A program made the position numbers and the translations under genes. The notes under the pieces were generated by a model that was not told the origin of the DNA, searched no databases, and saw only the letters and a list, made by a program, of their open reading frames with translations. Shown piece by piece: positions 1 through 7,009 of a DNA stretch of 64,000 nucleotides; within the stretch, counting starts at the first letter, position 1; each line of letters opens with the position of its first letter. Origin of the DNA: Paenibacillus mesophilus (GTDB lineage: Bacteria > Bacillota > Bacilli > Paenibacillales > NBRC-103111); NCBI RefSeq assembly GCF_005938385.1, contig NZ_VCRA01000001.1, positions 606,074 through 670,073 of the forward strand, written 5' to 3'.

Positions 1-1142
1 GTAAATGCGGGAGATACCGCATTCAGCACATGCATCGAACGATCGTCCCCCTCCACGACGAAATCTTGCACGAGCGCAAGCGTCTTCGTATCCAGCAGCT
101 GGGCGCGGATGCCCGGCCGCATGAACGATCCGAAGCCGTTCGGATCCACGTTGTCCGCAAGTTTCATCGACAGCCGGACGAAATGCGGCTTGACATATTT
201 CCTCAGCTCCTGCAGCGCGAGACGGCGAAAATGGAACGAATCGGTGACGAACAGCTTCGCCTCGTAATACAAAATTTGCAAAAATTCGCCGAGCTTGAAA
301 CGGGAGAAGCCGCGGTACTGCTCCCGCCAGAAAGCGGGTATCGCCGTCGGTCCGATCTTGATGCCGCCGTCCACCGTCTTCGTGTAATGAACGCCGAGAA
401 ACGGATTGGCGAGATTCGGTACGGGATAAATGTTCGTGCGGATATCGGTTTTGTTTTTCGCATATTTCACGTACATGCCCTTGAACGGAATAATGGTGTA
501 CCGTTTCCCGAATCCGTAATCTCGGGCGATCCGGTCTGCGTACAATCCGGCTGCGTTCACCACGTAACCGGCTTCGATCGGTCCCCCACCGGTATGAATG
601 CCTTCCTCCCACCGGCCTTCGTATTTCGAGTCGAAGCGGAAGTCGATGCCCTGCTCCACCGCTTCCCGCTTCATCGACATGCATACTTGGACCGGATCGA
701 CGGTAACGGTCGAGGGAGAGAACAGCGCTTTGCGGAACGTGCGCGCATTCGGGTCGATCGTCCGGATCTCCTCTTCGCTCATCCATTGCAGCTCGACCCC
801 GTTCGCGTCGCCGCGGCGCTTCAACTCCTCCAGCCCTTTCAGCTCCTCCTCGTCGCTCGCCACGACCAGCTTGCCGCACCGGTTGACCGCGAGACCCCGG
901 CTTGCACAATAGTCCTGCATCGCCCGGTTGCCGTCCCGGCAAAATCTGGCCTTCAGGCTGTCCGCCGTATAATAGAAGCCGGCATGGAGGACGCCGCTGT
1001 TCCGGCCGCTCGCGTGATAGCCGACGTCCGATTCCTTCTCCGTGACGGCGACCGCGGCGTCCGGAAACCGGCGCTTCAGCTCGAGCGCTATAGTCAGTCC
1101 GATAATGCCCGCGCCGATGACGACATAATCGTACCGTTTCAT
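1..1142 (-). CDS. lhgO: L-2-hydroxyglutarate oxidase-like FAD enzyme (partial, C-terminus off left edge)
   Basis: Reading leftward from the ATG at 1142, the protein opens with a Rossmann FAD motif (VIGAGIIG, residues 7-14) followed by HASGRNSGVLHAGFYY, the signature that separates L-2-hydroxyglutarate oxidase/dehydrogenase from other DAO-fold oxidases. About 380 codons are visible without a stop, so little of the usual ~400 residues is missing. The family oxidises L-2-hydroxyglutarate to 2-oxoglutarate with FAD. The start overlaps the stop of the upstream nucleotidyltransferase gene (ATGA at 1139-1142), so translation is probably coupled and the gene is the last visible member of the glycosyltransferase operon. 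That context is odd for a metabolite-repair enzyme and could mean a different hydroxy-acid substrate. The family is clear; the exact substrate is not. Confidence 0.85.
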   Translation of the reverse strand, partial: MKRYDYVVIGAGIIGLTIALELKRRFPDAAVAVTEKESDVGYHASGRNSGVLHAGFYYTADSLKARFCRDGNRAMQDYCASRGLAVNRCGKLVVASDEEELKGLEELKRRGDANGVELQWMSEEEIRTIDPNARTFRKALFSPSTVTVDPVQVCMSMKREAVEQGIDFRFDSKYEGRWEEGIHTGGGPIEAGYVVNAAGLYADRIARDYGFGKRYTIIPFKGMYVKYAKNKTDIRTNIYPVPNLANPFLGVHYTKTVDGGIKIGPTAIPAFWREQYRGFSRFKLGEFLQILYYEAKLFVTDSFHFRRLALQELRKYVKPHFVRLSMKLADNVDPNGFGSFMRPGIRAQLLDTKTLALVQDFVVEGDDRSMHVLNAVSPAF

Positions 1143-1867
1143 CGTTCGCCTCCGTCTGCGTTTGACAACCTCTCCCCGGCTTCCCGAAGCGATTCGAACG
1201 TCCCCGCATCCGTCCACCAGCCGGTCAGCAGCCCGTACTGCAGCCCGCCGTTCATCGCGTACACGTTGTTGACGTCGGTTATTTCCAATTCCCCCCGCTG
1301 TGAAGGGCGGATTTTCCGGATGACGTCGAATACGGCGGAGTCGTACATGTAGACGCCCGTCACGCAATAGTCGGATTTCGGGGTCGAAGGCTTCTCCTCG
1401 ATAAAGATGATATGGTCCTGCAGAAATACCGGCACGCCGTACCGGTTCAGATCGTCAACCTCCTTCAGCATGACCATCGCCCCTTGCTCCTGCCGCTTGA
1501 ACCGTTCCGCGAAAGGCTTCAGGTCGTCCTCGAACAAATTGTCGCCGAGCAGGACAACCATCTTCTCGCCGGCGCCGATAAAGCCTTCGGCCAAGGAGAG
1601 ACCTTGCGCGATCCCTCCCGCTTCCTCCTGGATCCGGTACGTCAGCCGGACGCCCCACAGTTTGCCGCTGCCCAAATAATCGAGGAACAGGCCGGCGGAC
1701 TGCTTGCCGAGCACGATCATAATGTCTTCTATGCCGGCCTGCGCCAGCTTGCGGACCGCATGATGGATCATCGGGTATTTACCCGTAGGCAGCAAATGCT
1801 TGTTGACCACCTTCGTCAAGGGGGCCAGACGCGTCCCGGTGCCTCCCGCCAATATAACGCCCTTCAC
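1139..1867 (-). CDS. RmlA-like sugar-1-phosphate nucleotidyltransferase
   Basis: The 242-residue protein has the nucleotidyltransferase signature at its N-terminus (GGTGTRLAPLTKVVNKHLLP, residues 8-27), a metal-binding LGDN around residue 108, and an EEKPSTPKSD segment followed by TGVYMYD, all as in glucose-1-phosphate thymidylyltransferases (RmlA/RfbA, SpsI). It is shorter than classical RmlA (~290 residues) and lacks the C-terminal allosteric and dimer part. The start is GTG with GGAGG 4 bases upstream. It should make an NDP-sugar donor, probably dTDP- or UDP-activated, for the glycosyltransferases encoded just upstream in the same operon. The nucleotide and sugar cannot be read from sequence. 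Confidence 0.85.
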   Translation of the reverse strand: MKGVILAGGTGTRLAPLTKVVNKHLLPTGKYPMIHHAVRKLAQAGIEDIMIVLGKQSAGLFLDYLGSGKLWGVRLTYRIQEEAGGIAQGLSLAEGFIGAGEKMVVLLGDNLFEDDLKPFAERFKRQEQGAMVMLKEVDDLNRYGVPVFLQDHIIFIEEKPSTPKSDYCVTGVYMYDSAVFDVIRKIRPSQRGELEITDVNNVYAMNGGLQYGLLTGWWTDAGTFESLREAGERLSNADGGER

Positions 1868-1897
1868 AAGTCCTCCATCCCTTCTGCACGTTTCTGG

Positions 1898-2635
1898 TTA
1901 TATGAACGACTTAGGATCGATCCCCCATTTATCGACAAATTTGTGGTAATTCGTCTCCACAAGCCGGTCCATCCGCTCCTGCCCCTGCTTGCGGAAGCTC
2001 GCGCTGCCGTGGTGGTGAACGACCGTATCTCCGGCGATCAGAAGACGATACCCGGCGAGCCGGGCTCTGTAGCAATAATCGTCGTCCTCGTAATGGCCGG
2101 GCGAGAACCGTTCGTCCAGCAGACCGATCTGATCCATCAATTCCCGCTTGAACAGGAAGCATAGCCCGACGAGACGTCTGACTTCCTCCCATTTGCCCGG
2201 GTCCGGCACGTTCAACGTTTCCGTTTGCCGGTGGAACTCCTCCATACTGCCGTAGGACAGCTCCATCTGCTGTCTGCCGCTCGCATAGTTCGTACGCGGA
2301 CCGACGATTCCGACCTTGGCGTCGCTATACAGGCAGCCGAGCATATTCGCGAGCCAGCCGCGCGACACGACGACGTCGTTGTTCAGCAGCAGCAGCTCGC
2401 TGCCGCTGGCCGCTTTCAGCCCCAGGTTGCAAGCTTCCGGAAACCCTCTGTTCTGCGGCAAGGAAACGAGTGTGACCGGCTTCTTCAAGCAATACTCCAC
2501 CGTTCCGTCCGTCGAGCCGTTATCGACGACTACGATTTCATACGGACTGTCGGTATACGTCTCGATCGCATGCAAGCATTCGCGAAGCAGGATCAGCTCG
2601 TTGTAAGTCGGGATGACGATGCTCGTTACGTTCAT
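1898..2635 (-). CDS. Family 2 glycosyltransferase
   Basis: The 245-residue GT-A glycosyltransferase has a typical opening (SIVIPTYNE, residues 5-13), the nucleotide-binding DNGSTDGT near residue 38, and a LLNNDV segment in the position of the DxD metal motif. A GHYEDDDYCYRARLAGY segment and a following HHHGSASF match rhamnosyltransferase-like GT2 enzymes. There are no membrane segments, so it acts in the cytosol or mother cell. The ATG overlaps the stop of the preceding glycosyltransferase (2632-2635). It lies 30 bp ahead of the nucleotidyltransferase gene, which suggests the two supply and use the same activated sugar. The acceptor is unknown; a spore-surface protein or glycan is an inference from the wider locus. 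Confidence 0.85.
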   Translation of the reverse strand: MNVTSIVIPTYNELILLRECLHAIETYTDSPYEIVVVDNGSTDGTVEYCLKKPVTLVSLPQNRGFPEACNLGLKAASGSELLLLNNDVVVSRGWLANMLGCLYSDAKVGIVGPRTNYASGRQQMELSYGSMEEFHRQTETLNVPDPGKWEEVRRLVGLCFLFKRELMDQIGLLDERFSPGHYEDDDYCYRARLAGYRLLIAGDTVVHHHGSASFRKQGQERMDRLVETNYHKFVDKWGIDPKSFI

Positions 2636-3765
2636 GACGTAGCCCTCCCGAGCACATTGCGGTTCCGGATATGGTCCGCCGACGCAAGCCTGGCCCCGTC
2701 GGTCCTCATCAGCAGCTCGAGGGCTTCCAGGTGGTCCCCGATAATCAGATGGGATACCGGATTGTCGCGGCCGGAGTTTTTATCGCGCACCCTGTTCTTC
2801 GAAATGACGTCGACGCTCATCGCGGTCTCGACCCGCAGCCCGCCCCGCACGGCCAGCGCCTGCGCCTTCGGCGGCACCATCAAGCTGGCGCAGCCGATCG
2901 TGTCGATCGCTTTGCGCGACAACGCGTGCGGCACTGCCGTGAGCGAGTTCGCACGCAGGTCCTCTCTCCCGAGCGAACGGTTGAGCATTTCTTTCACGAT
3001 CGTGACGGGGTCGCGGCCGGCGAAGACGTCGATATAAGGCGTAATGTCGTTCAACACCACATCGGCTCCCCGCTCCACGGCGTGGATGTAAGGAACAAGA
3101 TGTTCGGCAAAGATCGGGAAATCCCCGTCCAGGAAAAGCACGATATCCGAACGGATCAGCTTCGCTCCGATCGCGCGCCCCACATCGTGGCCGAGCGGAC
3201 GCATATAGTGCACGACGATGCCGCCGCTCAAGTTTCTTGCGCTCCAAAACGTATGGTCCGCCGAGCCGTTCACGACGACGACCGTTTCATCCAGCGGCAG
3301 CCGTCCCAGCTGCTCCAAGACGCCGGGTATCGCCTTCTCCTCGTTCATGGCGGTGATGACCGCGCCGATCGTCTTCCCGGTTTGCACAAGCACCGGGTTG
3401 TTCAGCCGAACCCCCGACTCGTGCTGGAAGCCGTCGGCGAATTTCCCGGCGATCTCGTGGTAGGCGCTCCACGACAGTCCGGAAGCGTTGTTCGCCGCCC
3501 CCCATTCGTTCCAGCACCGATTCATCCGTTTGAGCGGGCCGGCGTTCCCCCCGTCGCCGGGATGAAGCGCCGCCTCGCGCCCCGCTTCGAACGCCCGCTG
3601 CGCCATTCCGGCGTTCGCCGGGGAACGGGGCACGGGTTTGAACGAGGCCGCCCTTCGGCGAGCCGTACGCCTGCCTCTCACCGAGCCGGCCAAGCGAAAA
3701 CGCCTCAGTCGTTTCGTGCGCAATCGTCCCGTTTTCCGGTTATGACGTTTTCGTATACGACTCAT
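2632..3765 (-). CDS. Family 2 glycosyltransferase with Arg-rich N-terminal extension
   Basis: The 377-residue protein starts with about 40 residues dominated by Arg and Lys (MSRIRKRHNRKTGRLR and beyond), then a linker to about residue 125, then a GT2 domain with AVITAMNEEKAI, VVNGSADHT and an LDGDF metal motif. Downstream, the blocks GHDVGRAIGAK, PHALSRKAID, PPKAQALAVRGG and IIGDHLEALE recur in the adjacent gene at 3770-4612, so the two are paralogues from a local duplication. The start has GAGGTGA upstream. A basic tail is not part of the GT2 family and is typical of many bacillar spore-coat proteins, so it may bind an acidic coat component; that is inference. No membrane segment is seen. 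Confidence 0.82.
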   Translation of the reverse strand: MSRIRKRHNRKTGRLRTKRLRRFRLAGSVRGRRTARRRAASFKPVPRSPANAGMAQRAFEAGREAALHPGDGGNAGPLKRMNRCWNEWGAANNASGLSWSAYHEIAGKFADGFQHESGVRLNNPVLVQTGKTIGAVITAMNEEKAIPGVLEQLGRLPLDETVVVVNGSADHTFWSARNLSGGIVVHYMRPLGHDVGRAIGAKLIRSDIVLFLDGDFPIFAEHLVPYIHAVERGADVVLNDITPYIDVFAGRDPVTIVKEMLNRSLGREDLRANSLTAVPHALSRKAIDTIGCASLMVPPKAQALAVRGGLRVETAMSVDVISKNRVRDKNSGRDNPVSHLIIGDHLEALELLMRTDGARLASADHIRNRNVLGRATS

Positions 3766-3769
3766 GAAA

Positions 3770-4612
3770 TCACCTCACGACCTCCCTGGCCCGGGTCAAG
3801 TCGGGCTTATTTCCCCTTTCGTTGGTCGCCCGGATAAACCAATCGATAGCCTCCAAATGATCGCCGACGATCAAACCTTCGAGCGGATCGTCTCCTTGCT
3901 TTCTTCTCCGCCTCGGATTCGTTTTGCCCACTTCGATATAGTGAACGGCCCGGACATCGAGTCCTCTGCATATGCCGATCGCTTGGGCTTTCGGCGGGAT
4001 CGCGAGTTGCTCCCACCCGATCGCCTCCAGCGCCTTGCGGCTTATCGCATGCGGAATGGTCGTCATCGACGCCCCCTTTAATTCCGGACGGGACAGAGCG
4101 ATATTCAAAGCGTGCTTGGCGAGTACGACGCCATGGACGTTCATTTTGTCGGTCGGTCCCAAATAGCTGTTCAGCGCGATGTCGACCCCGTTCTCCACCG
4201 CTTTCACAAGCGGCATCAAATCTTTGGCGGGAATGACGATATCGCCGTCCGTAAACAGGATGATTCTCCCCTTCGCCTCCCTCGCTCCGATGCTGCGTCC
4301 GACGTCATGGCCGAGCGGCTCGGGGTAGTGCAGCACTTTCGCGCCGAGCGACTCGGCCGTCTGCGCGGTGCCGTCCGTCGAGCCGTTTGCGACGACGATG
4401 ACTTCCGTATCCCGGTGAAGGGCGAACGCTTGCCGGATGATGCGGGCGATCGTCTTCCGTTCGTTGACGACCGGGATGACGACGGAAACGACAGGCGTCG
4501 CGGACGGAGGAGCTTTCGGGAGGACGGCGGATGGAGAAGCTTTCCGGGCCGCTCCGACGCGCGTCCTTCGCCGCGGAGGCGCCCTTCTTTTTCCCGAGCG
4601 AGACTTCAACAT
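3770..4612 (-). CDS. Family 2 glycosyltransferase, paralogue of its neighbour
   Basis: The roughly 280-residue protein begins with a short Arg/Lys-rich tail (KSRSGKRRAPPRRRTRVG) and then a GT2 domain with VVSVVIPVVNERKTI, VVANGSTDGT and FTDGDI as the metal motif. GHDVGRSIGAREAKG, PHAISRKALEAIG, IPPKAQAIGICRG and IVGDHLEAIDWF match the next gene block for block. GGAGGTGA at 4616-4623 precedes two adjacent ATGs at 4615 and 4612; the second has the better spacing. It is the first gene of the leftward operon GT2-GT2-GT2-nucleotidyltransferase-LhgO. A terminal HLEAxxWFIRATNE block absent from generic GT2 proteins may mark a Paenibacillus-specific subfamily. Confidence 0.82.
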   Translation of the reverse strand: MLKSRSGKRRAPPRRRTRVGAARKASPSAVLPKAPPSATPVVSVVIPVVNERKTIARIIRQAFALHRDTEVIVVANGSTDGTAQTAESLGAKVLHYPEPLGHDVGRSIGAREAKGRIILFTDGDIVIPAKDLMPLVKAVENGVDIALNSYLGPTDKMNVHGVVLAKHALNIALSRPELKGASMTTIPHAISRKALEAIGWEQLAIPPKAQAIGICRGLDVRAVHYIEVGKTNPRRRRKQGDDPLEGLIVGDHLEAIDWFIRATNERGNKPDLTRAREVVR

Positions 4613-4615
4613 CAT

Positions 4616-5056
4616 TCACCTCCGGTTTCGCTTGAAGCGGGATGCAACTTGCGGGAAGCTTCCGCCTTCGTCCCCTTCCGCGCAAGCCGCCGGAATAGGT
4701 ATTCGTTGGAAGCTATCTTACGAGTCATTTTATGAAAATCCGCATTCGACGGAAGGGCATCTGTCGATTGTCCGAGAAAAAGGGCTCCGCGCTTCCCCAA
4801 AAAGAGAGTCGGCGCGAACCGCAACGCGGCAGCTTGCAAGATCGTCGGACAGCTGTGGCTCCACATGCACTTGCCGAAGCGATACGGCCGGCCAACTAGT
4901 CGAATGTGTTGATAGCCTGCTTCTTTCCTTAAAGATGGATACGGGCTTTTTGTCGTGGAATAGCATTACCGAAAGCGCAACCAATACTTGCTTTATTTTC
5001 CATTACCAGACTGATAAGATGGTCTTAATAATCTCGATTATGGGGGTGATAAACCT
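4616..5056. other. Intergenic region between divergent genes
   Basis: About 440 bases separate the leftward glycosyltransferase operon from the rightward XRE gene. It must hold both promoters, but no convincing consensus pair stood out. A possible TTGCTT with GATAAG lies at 4988-5018 with a long spacer. GGGGGTGAT at 5042-5050 is the ribosome binding site for the gene at 5057. No credible coding sequence or RNA was seen. Confidence 0.4.
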
Positions 5057-5704
5057 ATGGAAATGAAACAGTTCGGCGCTTCCTTATCCAAGCTTCGCAA
5101 ACAGCATGGCTTTAGCCAATCCCGGTTAGCCGACTTGCTGAATGTGACGCGTCAGGCGGTTTCCAGATGGGAAACCGGAGAATCTTTCCCGGATATAACG
5201 CAGCTTCCGCTACTTGCAAAATGTTTTCAAGTAACTGTAGATCAACTGTTGGTGGGTCAAAATATCCTGAAGGAAGGTGATTCCGGCAGGAATTCGCTGC
5301 CACAAGACGATAGGTTGAAACAGCCGATCAGCACGGATGCTTCAACAACGCCAAGCTGTTTGTTTGCGCCGTTCGAGGCTTTCGGCATCGATATCGGTCC
5401 TCTCGTGAAGCTTGCCGATTACATGCAGACCGCGCAGCTGCAAAACCGGGATTGGATGGATACCCCGCCGCTTCTGCTGGATAAAATCGCGCTTGAGCGG
5501 ATCGCTCCTTTTCTGGATCACGATTCGATGGACACCATTTTTGCCAAAATTATCGACGGCGAGCTGGACCGCGAGTTGCTGGCTCCGATGCTCCCTTATA
5601 TGGATGGGGGCTATCATACGCTAATTTGTGCGGCCGTGCTGGAAGGTCAGCTCGATGCCGACATCATGACCGTTTTATATGACATGAACAATAAGGTGGA
5701 CTAA
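5057..5704 (+). CDS. XRE-family transcriptional regulator
   Basis: The 215-residue protein has an N-terminal helix-turn-helix of the Cro/CI type (residues 5-60: [20 protein letters not shown], then [17 protein letters not shown]). The remaining ~150 residues resemble no domain I can name; they are acidic and probably helical, with a block around [29 protein letters not shown] sits 6 bases before the ATG. A metallophosphoesterase gene follows after 68 bp on the same strand and could be co-transcribed. The regulon cannot be predicted from sequence. Confidence 0.85.
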   Translation: MEMKQFGASLSKLRKQHGFSQSRLADLLNVTRQAVSRWETGESFPDITQLPLLAKCFQVTVDQLLVGQNILKEGDSGRNSLPQDDRLKQPISTDASTTPSCLFAPFEAFGIDIGPLVKLADYMQTAQLQNRDWMDTPPLLLDKIALERIAPFLDHDSMDTIFAKIIDGELDRELLAPMLPYMDGGYHTLICAAVLEGQLDADIMTVLYDMNNKVD

Positions 5705-5772
5705 GTTATCGGCCAACGGAACCGGCTCAGGCAGCGCTTGCTTAAACCGTTTTTCATAGGAGGAGATGCATA

Positions 5773-6648
5773 TTGAAGATCGCATTTGTCGGAGATTTGC
5801 ACGGTAGAGTGCTCCACAGTCTGGCTATTATGTCCAAATGGCAAATTCAGCATAAACAAAAGCTCGACTGGATTATTCAAGTCGGAGATTTCGGCGCCTA
5901 CCCGCATCCGAATGACCAATTGAAACAAAAAAGGCGCATCGATCTGGACCCGTCCCAATTTGATTTCAGCCGGTATTTGCGTGCCGAAGGCAAGCTGGCG
6001 GATCAGCTTCAATATATCCGCACCCATTTCGCAAGACCGGTATATTTCATTCGCGGCAATCACGAGGATTTCGAATGGCTTGCGGAGATCAGCTCGAGAT
6101 CAAGCCATCCTACGGAGAGCATCGATCCGTTCGGCTTGTTCGCTTATGTGAAAGACGGCACGGTGATCAAAACCGACGGTCCGACCATAGCGTTTCTCGG
6201 CGGAGTCGATAACAAAATAGCCGACAGCCGCTCGATCGATGAAGAGGCTTATCGGAAGCTGACGAGCTATCCGCGCGGGGAAATCAATATTTTGGTGACG
6301 CACGACGCTCCCTATGGAGCGATAATCAATGAGGATGGCGAGCTCCGAGGGTCGCAGATGCTGCTTGAGCTAATCGAGACCATCCAGCCGAAATATATGA
6401 TTGGCGGGCATTTCCACCATATGAACGGCCCCAAAACGTTCGGCGCTACAACCTACCTGGGACTCAATCTTATTATTTATCATAAAGCTGACGAAACGGG
6501 GACCGTGAAGCCGGGAAGCTTCGCCTTGCTGGATACCGACAACGGGGAGCTAAGCTTTATAACCGACGAATGGTTGTCGACCTTCCACAAGGGAATGGAT
6601 TTCGTCCAATATTGCGAGGAGTTGCAAAATACTGGCACGGGATGCTGA
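5773..6648 (+). CDS. Calcineurin-like metallophosphoesterase
   Basis: The 291-residue protein carries the full metallophosphoesterase motif set in order: GDLHGR (residues 7-12), VGDFGAYP, RGNHEDFEW, THDAPYG and GGHFHH. These residues bind the di-metal centre of the family, which cleaves phosphomonoesters or phosphodiesters. The start is TTG at 5773 with AGGAGGAGAT about 6 bases upstream, a strong site that fixes this start. There is no signal peptide, so it is cytosolic. The substrate is unknown; relatives act on nucleotides, diadenosine polyphosphates or phosphoproteins. It follows the XRE gene closely. Confidence 0.85.
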   Translation: MKIAFVGDLHGRVLHSLAIMSKWQIQHKQKLDWIIQVGDFGAYPHPNDQLKQKRRIDLDPSQFDFSRYLRAEGKLADQLQYIRTHFARPVYFIRGNHEDFEWLAEISSRSSHPTESIDPFGLFAYVKDGTVIKTDGPTIAFLGGVDNKIADSRSIDEEAYRKLTSYPRGEINILVTHDAPYGAIINEDGELRGSQMLLELIETIQPKYMIGGHFHHMNGPKTFGATTYLGLNLIIYHKADETGTVKPGSFALLDTDNGELSFITDEWLSTFHKGMDFVQYCEELQNTGTGC

Positions 6649-6692
6649 TGCTTCCTGTGTCGGTTTTTCGTTGTGCTTGCACGGATGGACGA

Positions 6693-6941
6693 TCAGCCTT
6701 TGCCCGCGCCGCCGATTCGGAACGGTTCTGCGGTCATGACCGCATCTATCAAGCCGTAATCCACCGCTTCCACAGCGGACATGAAGCAATCGCGATCGGT
6801 ATCCCGCTCGATCGTTTCGATTGGCTGGCCGTTTTGCCTAGCCAGAAGCCTATTGAGCCGCTCCCGCAATTTCAAAATGCGGATGGCGCAGATCGCAATA
6901 TCCGCCGCTTGTCCGCGGGCGCCGCCCAGCGCCTGATGAAG
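6693..6941 (-). pseudogene. clpP: Truncated ClpP fragment (C-terminal ~82 residues)
   Basis: Reading leftward from 6941, the frame encodes [16 protein letters not shown], then [20 protein letters not shown] and [20 protein letters not shown] before a stop at 6693. This is the C-terminal third of the ATP-dependent Clp protease subunit, including the catalytic His region and the DTDRD segment that bears the catalytic Asp. The catalytic Ser domain is absent. A TAG stop lies immediately upstream, followed within about 20 bases by the terminator of the giant repeat-protein gene. No start codon with a ribosome site is evident, so it is a remnant of an extra clpP copy rather than a working gene. Confidence 0.75.
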
Positions 6942-6961
6942 CTAGTGTCCGGACACAAAAG

Positions 6962-6990
6962 AACCCCCGGATCCTATTGATCCGGGGGTT
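6962..6990 (-). terminator. Rho-independent terminator of the giant repeat-protein gene
   Basis: A perfect 12-bp GC-rich stem (AACCCCCGGATC with its complement) closes a 5-base loop 20 bases past the stop codon of the giant gene. On the minus strand it is followed by CTTTTGTG, a short T tract. Just beyond lies a 12-bp palindrome (GTGTCCGGACAC, 6945-6956) and then the ClpP remnant. Confidence 0.8.
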
Positions 6991-7009
6991 TGCGGTTATA
7001 CGCTATGCG

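Noticed and set aside
30..1352. 440-codon forward frame at the left edge
   Set aside because: It lies opposite the LhgO-like and nucleotidyltransferase genes, has no motif and no good ribosome site.
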